A stretch of DNA of 64,000 nucleotides, from assembly GCA_030674185.1 (NCBI GenBank), contig JAPXFY010000026.1:57502210-57566209 (forward strand). The letters are read 5' to 3'. The notes below the pieces were generated by a model. That model saw only the letters and a list, made by a program, of their open reading frames with translations, was not told where the DNA came from and did no database searches. Below are positions 22,576 through 34,299 of the stretch, piece after piece. The position numbers were made by a program, and so were the translations under genes. This stretch comes from Monoplex corrugatus (Eukaryota; Mollusca; Gastropoda; Littorinimorpha; Ranellidae). The stretch's first letter is position 1. Every line of letters begins with the position of its first letter.

Positions 22576-23620
22576 TCATCATCATCATCAGGTGCCTTGC
22601 CGCATGGCGTTAGCGATTATGGACTTCCATCTGTCTCTATCTCTTGTTGCCTCAAGCATCTCTTCCACCCTCCTTGTCTTCAGCCACTCGGCAAGTCCGT
22701 CTAGTATCTTCTCCCTGGGTCTACTCGGTGCTCTCCTTCCCTCCAGCTTTCCCGTTGTGACCAGGTGCTCCAATTTCCCTTTCCTCATAAAATGGCCTAT
22801 AAATGTTGCCTGCCTTTTCCTAATCTTCCTTATGAATGATGTATTTGCATCTGCCTCCATCAAGACTGTCTCGTTTGTTTTCTTTGCTGTCCATGGAACT
22901 CTCAACATCCTTCTTAGAAACCACATCTTGGCTGCCTCAATCTTGTTCTGGCTTTGCTTGGTGACTGTCCACGCATCACAACCGTACAGCAGTATTGGTT
23001 CTTATAACATTCAAGAACTCTCTTCCTGATGTCAATTGATAGGCATTTGTTGGTAAGAATGCTTTCCATCTTTTTGAATGTTGTTTTGGCTTGGCCGATT
23101 CTGCTGGCTATTTCTGATGTGTATCTGCCGTCTGGTGAAATGATCGTTCTCAGATATTTAAATTCATCAACCTGTCTCAAGGTTGTGCTATTTGCTGTTA
23201 TTTTGCATGAGGGGATTTCATGTTTTTTACTGATCACCATGACTGATCACTATTCCTTGTCCTCATCATGATTATTCTTGATAGGATTTTTGTTCCACGA
23301 CTCATCAAACTGATTGTGCGATGGAGTTTGCATTCTATAGCCCCTGTCTTCTTTGTAGTGCAATGAAAATTGATTTTGACATATCTTTGGGGATTTTTCC
23401 AATGTCATATATTTCATTTAGGAGGACTGTTAGTCTGACCATGATATCTTGGAATAGTACGATGGTGGTTTCCCGTTGCCTTCCATCGGTTTGTCTACGG
23501 TCTCTCCGCTAGCCTTTGTCGTTCCCACGACAACCTACAAGGCAGTAGGGATTTTTTTCCAGGATTAACTCCCATAGCTTTATTCTCTCCCGAGATGTCC
23601 ACAAGGCAGTAGAGCTCTTC
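22576..23620 (-). pseudogene. RTE-like LINE, internally deleted copy
   Basis: Minus-strand copy with the (ATC)n-complement tail at 22576-22590, C-terminal domain (WFLRRMLRVPWTAKKTNETV, GHFMRKGKLEHLV, then APSRPREKILDGLAEWL), and a FKYLRTIISPDGRYTSEIAS stretch near 23100-23160. Compared with 44995-48362, about 540 bp of RT core is missing at about 23247, and about 1.6 kb (linker plus endonuclease) at about 23450, after which 5'-UTR-like sequence (gatggtggtttcccgttgcc) resumes. It cannot encode a working enzyme. Confidence 0.88.
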
Positions 23621-23965
23621 CATAGAAATATTAAATTATCTGTATCCGGAAAACACAAATTTTGTTTGTATTATTTTAGCTTGGTCAACAAGGTACAGTC
23701 TATAGTATGATGAGCATTGATGCTTAGTTCGTCTATAGCTCTTCGATTATTGTTTATGGTATGTTTGTATTAATGTGATGTAGGAATTTGTCGATGTTGC
23801 CCGTTATTTTGGTTGAGTCTGTCATTAATTGCTTTAAGCCAACCAAGGAGGTCGTGGATTCCTGTGCAGGTTGTGACGAGATCAGTGGCAAGAAACTATG
23901 CTGACAACCGAACAGAGCTTCCTGCCGCTGACCTCGTCAAACCCTAACTAATGTTATGATTTGTT

Positions 23966-24137
23966 TTAACCCTTTGACTCCCTATCCATCAACTGCAAAA
24001 ACGTAACCCTTTGACTACCTCATCCTGCAGGAAGCTCGTGGACAGCATAAGGAAGTCAAAGGATTAAGTTTTTGCTTTGTTAGCATGGTTGATGATGAGG
24101 GATGCTGGCAGACAGGGTGCAGGAGTCAAAGGATTAA
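23966..24137. mobile_element. TTAA-flanked MITE, copy 1 (piggyBac-like)
   Basis: 172 bp from ttaaccctttgactcc to ggagtcaaaggattaa: inverted termini CCCTTTGACTCC flanked by TTAA, the target duplication of piggyBac elements. A second inner inverted pair (aaccctttgacta and gaagtcaaaggatt) gives more stem potential. Non-coding. Confidence 0.75.
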
Positions 24138-24317
24138 ACCAGCCCAGCTGGTCGTTGACTAGTTTGCTGGATGTGGCTTTCCAAGGTCAAAAGTAAATTC
24201 GCCAAATAGTACTGTCTGCGTTACGTGAACATTATTTTGTCCATCGTTTTTAAATTGTGTTCTTTGGATTTGGGTGTAGAATTCCTCTAAGTAATGATGA
24301 CAAAAAGAAACAGAAAT

Positions 24318-24505
24318 TAAAGCACCTGGTCACAAGAGGAAAGGTGGAGAGAAGGAGAACACCAGGTAAACCCAGGGAGAACATATTGGATGGACTTTGC
24401 GGAGTGGCTGAGGACAGAGAGGGTGGGAGAGGTACTTGCTGCAATTCGTATGGAAGGCCATGATCGTTAACAACTTGCAGCAGGGCACACGATGATGTTG
24501 ATGAA
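24318..24505 (+). pseudogene. RTE-like LINE 3' fragment within the dispersed repeat
   Basis: The plus strand reads KLKHLVTRGKVERRRTPGKP then RENILDGL, equivalent to the KLEGKRAPGRPRERMLDGL part of other copies. It ends with a gatgatgttgatg-like tail near 24493. The same piece lies at 43873-44060. Confidence 0.8.
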
Positions 24506-24594
24506 AGCTGGCAATGTCAGCTTTAGTGCTACAGCTGTCATAGATGCTCTGTTTGTTGACAGTTTTTCGTTTCTAGTGTTCATCTCTTTCGCTC

Positions 24595-25069
<475 letters not shown>

Positions 25070-25880
25070 TGAAACTGAAACTGTTTATTGTCATTACCCG
25101 AAAAGGTCTTTTGACAAGGGAGATAACAATTTTCCAGTAGTGCGACACATAATCCACTCTTTGTATGTGCGCAAATTCTTCACGCATAATCAAAAAAAAA
25201 ATATCGAACATCCATTCCTTGAACAGTCGAACATATTCAAATCATATATAATGAACAATCATCCATTTTACCACTACTACATAATACAAAGAAGAAAAAA
25301 AAAAAATATCAGAACAGTGTTCCCACATTCAGGCCAATAATTTGTCTAGGTTTAGACAAACCAAAATCTTTTTCACACACCCACACCCACACACACGCAT
25401 CCATATACACTCACACGCGGGCGCGCGCTCGTGCGCACGCACACACACATCAAAACTGTAATATGATAAAACATCTGGGCTAGACCACCCAAACCTTACA
25501 TTTAGTGATAATAATATAATCTTCACATAACTGCCCCAAAATACTCTGTTAACAAGGGACATCACTATGCCTTTTATTTATTTGTTTTTTGGTTTGTTTT
25601 GTTTTGTTTTGTTTTTTTGTTTTTGTTAACATGTATAGTAGACCCTTAAGTGTCTATATACCCTTTCAATATCCACTTCTAACATATTCTACAAATATAC
25701 CATTATTTTCATATTATTAGCTACTCTTAAATTATCGGCAAACAAAGCAAAATAAAGCAAATGAAAACAGCTCTTTACAAAACAGAGTCTATAATAAAGC
25801 GGCTTCTTTTGGAGTTAACGTGATATAGCCCACATCAGTCAAAAGAGATTAAATTAATCCCAGTATGATATTGTCTAGCA

Positions 25881-28800
25881 CTATTGTCGGGCTTGTAAGT
25901 GTTTATGTCTTATTTTTTGTGCTTCCGCAATGTATAGTGCCACTGATTTGATTATGACTTCGTCATCAGACGACAAAATAGATACAACATCTTGTCTTTT
26001 GGCCATGTCGGATTCAAAAACTTTGCATTTTCCTCGTATTGTGTCAAAAATTTGGCATTGGAATAAAAAGTGTTTTTCATTATCGACATTGTTTCCACAT
26101 AAGGAGCAAGGATATACTGTGGACGTCCCAGATTGAAACCAATTTTTATTTGCATTGAAACCAAGTGTTCTTAATCTAAATCTTGCGTAATTAGTTCTTT
26201 GCCATTTATCCGTAACAACACTGAGATATTTTTCGGTTTGAAAAACATCTTTAAATGAGAAGAACCAACTATATTTTTCTTTGTTTTCCATATCTGAGTG
26301 CCAATTTTGTTTAAACGAACAAATAAGCCTGTCTTTAAATTCATTAATAAACTGACACTCATTTCCTACTCCCTGGGACAACCACACGATTCCAAACCCA
26401 AGTTCTGATAAAGCCTTTTTTACCTGATAGGCCCAGTTCTGTTTTCCTATTTCCATTTGAGTAACCATCATTTCATATGCCTGTTTACATAACCGAGATT
26501 GTGGAAGCCTTAACAATTTCAACCAGTATTTAATACTCTTCACAAAGGTTCTAATGTATAAAGGATATCTTCCAGTTTCTCCATATAAAACAGTATTAGA
26601 AGAGTGAATTGGTACAGCCAAAAAACGTTTTATAGCATATGTATGCACTTTTTCCATATGTGGATTTACAGTAAGACCCCATACTTCAGCTGCATATGTA
26701 AGTAAAGGTTCTATCTGTGTATCAAACATTTTCCAATATAAATTACAATCAATAGAATTGAGCTTCTGTAAGGATTTTAGAATTTCAATAACACCCTTTT
26801 TCCCTTTATTACAAGATTCTTCCCATGCATAATTTAAACTTAATTTTGTCGAAAATATCATTCCTAAGTATTTATAAGAATTAACAACTTTAACCTCGTT
26901 AATTCCATACAACCATTTTTCGTGTTTTGATAAATGTCCACCCTTCCTGAAAATCATAATATTAGTTTTATCCATGTTAACTGTTAAAGCTAGTCGATCC
27001 GATTCTTCCTTTAAGAAATTTAACTGGTTTTGTAAGCCTTTGATGGTACCAGAGAGAAGAATAACATCGTCTGCAAACAGCAATAGGAATATCTCAATAA
27101 CCCCAGGGATAATTTGAATGCCATGCCTGCCTTTTCTTGACAGTTCCACTGCTAATTCATTAATGAAAAATGAAAACAATTGAGGAATCAATTGACACCC
27201 CTGTTTCACTCCTTTAGGGCATTCAAAATAATCTGAATATACACACTTCTCACGCACGCATGCAAACACTGAGTTATAAACTCCTCTTAGGGCCATATAT
27301 AATTTTCCATTCACACCACTTTTACGTAATATATTCCAAAGATTATTACGATTCACAAATCGAATGCCTTCCTAAAATCCACAAATGCAACATAAAGTTT
27401 CTTATTTAAAAGTAAATGCTTCTGCACAAGGGAGTAAAGTGTGAAAATATGATCAATTGTACTGTATTTTGCTCTAAATCCAGCTTGTTCTTCAACTATT
27501 TTCTCTTCTCTTTCTGCCCACTTTGTTAATCTCTTATTCAAAATATATGTATAAACTTTACTCACTATACTTGTTAGAGCGACTCCTCTATAATTATCTG
27601 GATTATTCACATCTCCTTTTTTATGAATTGGGATTATTATTGCCCATTCTGACGGAAAAATGCCATTATCAAAAAGCTTGTTACATAAATGGACAAGGAA
27701 ATCAATTACATTAGCATTTGCATGTTTTAACATTTCGCTGATTATTTGATCTGGTCCTGCGCTCTTTCCTGCTTTCAAATGCCTGATACTCGCAGTCACT
27801 TCTTCTTTAGTTATAGGCTCATTAAAAAGTGGCTCAAAATTATTTTCTTCCTCTACTATATTACTCTCTTGTGCAGTATTTCCCCCAATATCATTGAAAA
27901 CACTGCAGAAATGATTGTACCATTGTTCAATAGAGATTTCATTGTACACAAAGGCGTTTCTATTAACAGATCTTATTATTGACCAGAATGTCCTGGAGTC
28001 ATTGATGGAATCTTTGAGTGTTCTTATTTTCTTATCTTCGTATTCCCTTTCTTTCGTTTTCCTTAGTTTAACATACTCTTTTCGTGATATGACATATGCT
28101 TCTCTTTTTTCTTTTTCTGTTTTGCATCTCTGGAATCTTTTCAGTAGCCTCTTAACTTCTTGTTTCTTTCTTTCACATTCCTTATCAAACCAATCATTCT
28201 GTTTCTTTTGTCCTTGACTCACTGTTCGTACCATACACGCAGCTGCCCCGCATAAAGCCTTAGTAAACTGCTCCGAACTGTCATTCACATTACAATCTAA
28301 CAAACCGAAAGCTGTCTGTAGACAATTGTTGAACTCAGAACCATCAAGCTCGTGTACAAATAAACTTGCTAATTCTTCAGACCATACAATTTTTTCTTCC
28401 CCTTGTTGTCTTGCACTTTCTACATCTGTATGATTATTTCCCCTTTTCCATATTACCTCAACAGGTAGATGCCATGAATCAACACAGTTACCTACCCGTA
28501 AATCAAAGCATGAGACCAGATTATATGGAACAAGAAAATAGTCAATCACCCTCTGTATCTCCATCACAAAAACCATTCAAAATAACCATATCCAACATGA
28601 AACATAAGTTCAACAATGTTTTGCCAAAACTATTCACAGTTTCATCTTTAGAACAACGTACATCACATTCATTATACATCCTGTCATACTCAATGTCTTC
28701 CAAATAAGTAGTCATGTCTAAAGGCGCAAACTGTTCGTGACCTGTTCTAGTATTGAGATCTCCCATAATTATAAAATGTGTTTTTTCTTTTTCAAACTGT

Positions 28801-29260
28801 TGTAGCATTAATTCTTCCTGCATCAAGATCCCATCTTTAATTAATGTTTCGTTATATCTAGGGCTTCCTTCTGGCACAACATAGCATGCAATCAAAATCA
28901 GATCTTTGTCTAAATCAAATACATTTTTGTTTACTCTGATGGCAATGGTATTATCATAATCTAACATTATTTCTTTCACACAATTTTCTAAAGTTTTTTT
29001 CACCAACAATAAAACTCCACCCGAATTCCTGCCATGGTGTGACAATTTCTTAGCTGGAGCGTAAAACTTTAAATAATCAGTGAACAAACAGCTGAAATCA
29101 AACTAAGTATCAAGAAAACATTCAGTGAGACAAACAAAATCAAATTTTGTTACATAATTTATGAAGGAAACGTTCTTCAATTTACTGTACAAATTTTCAA
29201 CGTTGTAATTCAAAAAGGACCACTGGTTTGGATGGCCATGCCTGTCATATGGCTTTCTGG
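25881..29260 (-). pseudogene. 2A-LINE endonuclease and reverse transcriptase
   Basis: The endonuclease starts at WSFLNYNVENLYSKL (about 29235) and runs through HHGRNSGGVLLLVKKTLENC, LILIACYVVPEGSP, FIIMGDLNTRTGHEQF and the LMLDMVILNGF-type region. RT follows: KAGKSAGPDQIISEMLKHAN, NYRGVALTSIVSKVYTYILN, YVAFVDFRKAFD, GVKQGCQLIPQLFSFFINEL and the catalytic FADD (in LLLFADDVILLSG), ending with a PCSLCGNNVDNEKHFLFQC Cys-His motif. Breaks: in-frame TAG at 29103-29105, a frameshift near 28555 after DGDTEGD, and one near 27355 after RKAFD. All catalytic motifs are still readable. Confidence 0.93.
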
Positions 29261-30899
29261 AAGTACCGGAACGCAAGCTCCTGTTGCCAAGGTTACCGTC
29301 TGCTCCTCTGCCGCGGGCCGTGCTTGTTGACGTCCGTCGCGGTTGGCTGCCCATGCTCACCCTCTCACCCGTCTGTCGGTCTGCCGCAGGACTGCCGCGT
29401 GATGCACGTGCGTCCGTGTCTGTAAGACGCCTGGTGTCATGCCCCTGGGAACTCCTGTTGGCGTCACGCTGAAGCTCGGCCCGGTTTGCACGTGAGATGA
29501 TAGGCGGGGAAGAGGAGGAGGAAGGGGAACCACCACTCGCGACTCTGCCCCCGTTAGAGGTGACAACTCCTCTCGTCATCTCCCCATCTTGAGGGGGGTC
29601 CCCACCAGCGACTTCATCCCGCCGATTGGTGAAGGTGGGCGTGTTTCTCACGTCGGAAGAGGAGGTGTGTTTAGGTTGTAAGTCGGAAACTGTGTCACCA
29701 CTCACAATCTGAGCATAAGATCGCTGTTCTGTTGGTCTTGGTCCAATCACCAATTGTCCCTTTTGGAAGTATGCTCTTTTGCCTTCACTACGTGCTCTTG
29801 CAACGATTTGTGCCTGTGTTCTTGTTAGGTCGTTTGCGACCCTGATACCTTTCACATCTAGTTTTCGTCGTATGTCTCTGTAATAATCAGCATTTTGTCT
29901 CTCCACCTGGTGAATTTACTATCATTGGTTTGGGTTGCCCTTGTCTTGTCTGTCCAGTTCGATGTGCTCGTACGATGTCATCAGTAGTCCAGACTTTAGG
30001 GTCGTCAATACTATTGAGAAGTCAATAACTGTGGTAGCACATGAGTCAAACGTTTCCCTAGATTCTTGCTGAGAAATCCCGAAAAAACGTAAATTATCTC
30101 TTCGTGAGAAATCTTCTAACCTGTCTGTGTCTGACTTTAATTGGGCAACATCGTGTCTCATATCCCTGATTGTCTCTGTGAGTTGTTGTATTTCCTCTTT
30201 CTCATCATTAGATTCCTGGAACAGTTGTTGTATGTCACCACTCATATCTGTCACTGTCTCCGTCAGGTTTCTGTGATCTTTCTCCAGTCTGTTACACCTG
30301 TTGTTGATTTCCTCACATCGTTCTTTCACCTGACGTAGCTCGTCTTTGATCTCTCCAAGATCATTCCTTATCAATTTGGTTTGCTCAGAGAACTGTTGCT
30401 GCATCACTTGCATGAGTCTGTCAACCATGTTATCATTTCCGTCCTCTGTGTGTGTGGTACTGTCAGTGATAGGGCCGGGATTTGTCTCTATGTCACCGCA
30501 GAGGAGCAGCCTTCTCACGCAAAACACGATGTGCTGCACGCACACGGCCGAGAAAAGCAATGGCACGTGCATGGCTACCTGACATACACCGTCGGTGACA
30601 CATATCTCCTCTTCTGTCCCCAGTCTTGTTCCTTTTATTTTTTCTTGTTCAGCTTGTCTTGCCATTTTAAATGACAACATTTCATGTGCATTACAAAAGA
30701 AACTGTCAATGAATGTCACAAATGCAATAAATACCACAAAGGCGACAAGAATATCCAAAGATGACCAGACTGTGTTATTGTCACTAGCCTTGCTCACCTG
30801 AACGCACCTCAAACTTTTTCGAGCACACCTTCTTGACCCAGATTTGAAATGTCCACAGAAAATGCCGATAGCAGCTCTCCACGCTTCAATGCCCACCAT
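29106..30899 (-). pseudogene. 2A-LINE ORF1: hydrophobic leader, 2A, coiled coil, RNA-binding region
   Basis: ATG at 30899 (A at -3, G at +4). Residues counted from it: hydrophobic segments at ~47-67 (LDILVAFVVFIAFVTFIDSF) and ~108-134 (from VAMHVPLLFSAV to VRRLLLC), then the 2A motif GDIETNPGP at 135-143, then a long heptad-rich coiled coil (~155-265), then SRRDNLRFFGI, the start of an L1-ORF1-type RNA-binding fold. After two frameshifts (about 29985 and 29915) the C-terminal part follows: IVRAHRTGQ in one frame and DVKGIRVANDLTRTQAQIVA in the next. A Ser/Arg/Gly-rich linker (29300-29650) leads in the same frame into the endonuclease. In known LINEs ORF1 proteins bind the element RNA; the leader and 2A role is inferred. 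Confidence 0.87.
30471..30497 (-). other. 2A ribosome-skipping motif
   Basis: Encodes GDIETNPGP, an exact fit to the D(V/I)ExNPGP consensus of 2A peptides. In known 2A sequences the Gly-Pro bond is not made and translation resumes at Pro. It is preceded directly by a Leu-rich hydrophobic run (RRLLLC), as in 2A sequences found in some animal LINEs. It is in frame with the coiled coil downstream. Confidence 0.93.
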
Positions 30900-31039
30900 T
30901 TTCCTGCATTGTCTCTGACATGGGACTATCACTGAAGCACTGCACAGGATAGCTGTTTGATACAGCTCATCAAAACACTGTCATGGAGAAAAGTATACAC
31001 AGCAACTCAAAACAGCTGCTATTCGCCGCCATTACCCAG

Positions 31040-31164
31040 CATGCCCGGAGAGAAAGAGAGAGAGAGAGACAGAGAGAGAAAGAGAGAGAGAGAAAAAGAG
31101 AGAAAGAGAGAGAGAGAGAGAATGAGAGAGAGAGAGAGAGAGATAGAGAGAGAGAGAGATAAAT

Positions 31165-31226
<62 letters not shown>
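31040..31226. repeat. (GA)n microsatellite
   Basis: Interrupted (GA)n; right-hand target sequence of the 2A-bearing LINE. Confidence 0.97.
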
Positions 31227-31229
<3 letters not shown>

Positions 31230-31354
31230 CGACATTATTACAATGGTGACAACAGAAAAAAAGAAATCAGAAGGAAACAAACAAAAAACTGACAGCTTAG
31301 AATCAAGAAAAACGGTATAAAACAATCTACAAAAATCCATTACTTTCCCAGTCC

Positions 31355-31794
31355 CTCCACCTCTCTGCTTGTCTGTCTGTTTTGCCTGTCTCTGTCTCTG
31401 TCTCTCTCTCTCTCACTCTGTCTCTCTCTCTGTCTCTGTCTCTCTCTCTGTCTGTCTCTCTCTGTGTCTCTGTCTCTCTGTCTCTGTCTCTTTGTCTCTC
31501 TCTCCGTCTCTCTCTGTCTCTCTGTGTCTCTCTCTCTGTCTCTCTCTCCGTCTTTCTCTCTGTATGCCTCTGTCCGTCTGCCTATCTGTCTGTCTGTCTG
31601 TCTCTCTCTCAAACTCTTTCCCCCTGTCTCTCTTTGTCTCTTTCTCTGTCTCTGTCTTTTTGTCTCTGTCTCTCTGTCTTTGTCTGTCTCTCTGTCTCTG
31701 TCTGTCTGTCTGTCGTCTCTCTCTCTCTGTACCTCTTTCTCTCTGTACCTCTTTCTGTCTCTGTCTCTCTGTCTATGTTTGTGTGTGTTTGCAC

Positions 31795-31825
<31 letters not shown>

Positions 31826-31920
31826 TGTGTTTCTCTGTCTCTCTGTCCATCTCCTTGTCTCTGTTTCTATTTGTCTGTCTGTCTGTCTGTCTGCCTGTCT
31901 CTCTTGCCCTTTTGCTCTCT
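31355..31920. repeat. (TC)/(TCTG)n tract
   Basis: About 565 bp of (TCTG)n, (TC)n and (TCTGTC)n, with an alternating gcgcgcgcgcgc/(GT)n block at 31790-31830. Overlapping Ser/Leu-rich frames are artefacts. The gap 31227-31354 holds nothing recognisable. Confidence 0.97.
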
Positions 31921-32094
31921 TGAAGATACATCAATAACATGTAGACAAAACAGGCAAATCAATACAGCATTAGCTGCAAATAATTATTTTCTTAAAAATC
32001 AAACGTGCAAAAGTTTAAACAGTAGATCAGTGATGAATGTGCCTTTGACGTAAGAAACAAACAGTGCAACACACGTACTGTGCCAGTGCCAGTG

Positions 32095-32105
32095 CCAGAG
32101 AGAGA

Positions 32106-32167
<62 letters not shown>

Positions 32168-32220
32168 GAGACAGACAGAGACAGACAGAGACAGACAGAG
32201 ATAGAGACAGAGACAGAGAG
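32095..32220. repeat. (GA)n and (GACA)n microsatellite
   Basis: (GA)n of about 65 bp then (GACAGA)n. Confidence 0.96.
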
Positions 32221-33144
32221 AATTTGTAATTTACAGTTATGTAAAAGGACATAGGCTCAACCAGGTAAGGCCTAACCCTAAAAAGAAGGATTAATATCAT
32301 TAGCAATGTTAAGACATCCATCTAGAAAAGAAAAACAATGATTTTCATTTCAAATCCCCGACGTTGTGCAGCTTGGGGAAAATACCGCCGTGCCTCTGAG
32401 GACAATTCTTGAGCCAGAGTCTAGGAGAGGGATGCTCTGAGAACAACAAACCTGCACTTGTTCAGGTTGTTCTACACGTGGAAGCCACTACACCTTTGAA
32501 ACTATGAGGGTCATAAACGAGCTAGCGGGAGAGGATTGCACGCCCCTTTTACACTTTAAACATTACCTGTGATGATCAGACATACAAGCAATCAAAGAAA
32601 AAAAAAAACACAAAGAAAAACAAAAAAACACAAAAAACAACAACAACAAACCGAGTCGTTTAATCACCAACCATAACAAAGCTCATTGGCAGAGAAGAAG
32701 TGATGACAGGGACAGGGAAAGGATGTTGCTGGAAGTGTCTACTGATGACTGCACATAGGCAACTGTGGGGTGATGGTCCTTCACAGCAAACCTGAAGTAG
32801 ATGCACCTGCAGTGATAGGACAGCCCTCTTCAGGGATAGCACTGATCTTTCTGAATGAGGAGAGGGGATATAAGAAATCACAAACAGAGCCTGCCTCAGA
32901 CAAACCTGGCAGATAGCTGCAGGTCCCTTGTCATCCACCTGTCTAGGTGAAACAATTAGAAAAAAAAGAAAAGAAAAAACAACAACAGAAAATAAGGCTA
33001 GCCAATACAATAAAACCAAACCGTCTAGCATGTAACGCAAAAAAGTATGATGACACATAAGTCATGTTCACATTTTGTGGCTTTGTGTTGGCTGTTCATT
33101 GTATTGTCAACGCAAATACTCTATCAGTTATATGTTATCTTCTT
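32221..33144. other. Unassigned, 3' flank of the GPCR gene
   Basis: No coding frame with family character. It may hold the 3' UTR of the GPCR. An A-rich (aaacaac)-type tract lies at 32597-32650. Confidence 0.5.
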
Positions 33145-34299
33145 TTATTTTATTGCGAACAACCCCCAGAATATCTCTCTGTACCGAGACCCCATAGCGT
33201 AATACACAAATATGTTTAAAGTGGCGTTGAGAAAAGTGAACACTTCAGCAGTCCACAGACTTGTCAAGAAGAAGTTCTGTTGGCGTCCTTCAGATCTCAC
33301 CTCTGGGATAAAGAGCCAACTGAATCGAATGAAAGCAAAAGGAGAGAGACAGGCGACGAACAAGATGGAGTTGCCGACCAACATCTTGGTCAGCGCCACT
33401 TCCCGGGGAGAAAGGGACGATGATGTTCCAGCACGCCATGTCACAATGTGACGAAGTTTTATTACAGTAATCACTGTTGATGTTATTACTGTTATCATCA
33501 CGATCAATGGCAGTGCAGCACCAAACACAAAACTGTCCAGCAAGTCAATGAATTCTTTGTGATTACGGTAAAACTGACCAACGACTGCTGTGTTTAAAAC
33601 CACACCAGACTCAGGATCGAATACGCATCCTATCCGGTATCGAGATGCTACAATAAAAAACAGACTTAGAACCAAGATGTGTATGGTGATTATCATTATA
33701 GCCATGGTTCTTGTGCGCATCAGAGTGTGGACCTTCAGAGGGTTGAGCACACAGTAGCATCTTTCTATAGCAATGATGGCAGACAGGAATGGAGAAACAA
33801 AACTGAAGCCTGCCAAACCTAGCATGTTGATATTTGTTAGAAAAGTAAGTACGGGACCATACTTCTCTTTTGTTGTAAATTGCAAAATCAGTTGTTCACC
33901 ATGGTAAATCATTGCTGCTGTTAAATAGATTTCATCAGCTAAGGACAAAGCAAACAGACACAGGTTGACACGATCCTTCAGGCCCTGTTTGTAGAACACC
34001 ACCATGTTGATGATGTTGGCTGGCCCACCGATCAGAAACAGAAAACCCAGCATGTTGTCTTTAACTCTATGTGCAATACGTTCCACTTCAGCACTGACAA
34101 TGTTGTCAGGATTATCCCATGGCAAATATTCCATTTCACTGAATCTGATTTCCATACAGTTTTCAAGGTGTGGTGTATTTTGGGAGACGTTTGAGACATA
34201 TGTTTGCATGGAAATCGTATTCTGAATGGTGACAGTATCATTGTCTTTCATCATTTGAACAACCGGTTTGAGTATGCTGTCAGCTGTACTTGGTGTCAT
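33145..34299 (-). CDS. Rhodopsin-class GPCR, orphan chemoreceptor type
   Basis: 384 residues from ATG 34299 in a single uninterrupted frame. The extracellular N-terminus (1-80) has one N-glycosylation site (NVS at 37-39). Seven hydrophobic segments: ~82-104, 110-132, 150-178, 198-218, 253-283, 305-330 and 343-367. TM3 ends in ERC (179-181) in place of DRY; TM6 contains ACLSPFAFIR in place of CWxP; TM7 ends NIFVYY (362-367), matching a relaxed NPxxY, followed by a SRYREIFW helix-8 segment. The short C-tail ends at TAA 33145, with AATAAA overlapping the stop. It would sense an unknown ligand at the plasma membrane and signal through G proteins. The resemblance is to intronless gastropod chemosensory/peptide-type receptors; the ligand is not deducible. 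It is the only host gene supported here. Confidence 0.9.
   Translation of the reverse strand: MTPSTADSILKPVVQMMKDNDTVTIQNTISMQTYVSNVSQNTPHLENCMEIRFSEMEYLPWDNPDNIVSAEVERIAHRVKDNMLGFLFLIGGPANIINMVVFYKQGLKDRVNLCLFALSLADEIYLTAAMIYHGEQLILQFTTKEKYGPVLTFLTNINMLGLAGFSFVSPFLSAIIAIERCYCVLNPLKVHTLMRTRTMAIMIITIHILVLSLFFIVASRYRIGCVFDPESGVVLNTAVVGQFYRNHKEFIDLLDSFVFGAALPLIVMITVITSTVITVIKLRHIVTWRAGTSSSLSPREVALTKMLVGNSILFVACLSPFAFIRFSWLFIPEVRSEGRQQNFFLTSLWTAEVFTFLNATLNIFVYYAMGSRYREIFWGLFAIK

Larger units (their letters stand above)
23622..24590. repeat. ~960-bp dispersed repeat, copy 1
   Basis: Nearly identical to 43185-44145, with single-base differences and small indels over the whole length. It contains a 172-bp MITE and a plus-strand RTE 3' fragment at the same relative places in both copies, so the composite was copied as one unit. 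Both copies end at simple repeats. Confidence 0.93.
25070..31038 (-). mobile_element. Near full-length CR1/L2-like LINE with 2A-bearing ORF1
   Basis: About 5.97 kb on the minus strand: 5' UTR (from about 31037), ORF1 with a 2A motif (from 30899), endonuclease, RT with a terminal Cys-His motif, an ~800-bp 3' UTR and a (CAGTTT)-type tail at 25070-25090. It lies inside a (GA)n tract: gagagaaagagaaa-type sequence borders both ends, consistent with a target duplication of simple repeat. Damage is light: one in-frame stop and several single-base shifts. The clade call is an inference from domain order, absence of RNase H and tail type. Confidence 0.88.

Noticed and set aside
22592..23029. Plus-strand open frames opposite RTE C-termini (also 45010-45435, 54022-54438, 62735-63151)
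   Set aside because: Antisense shadows of the minus-strand LINE coding sequence; the minus frames carry the motifs.
30957..31166. Arg/Glu-rich frame at the LINE 5' end
   Set aside because: Translation of (GA)n.
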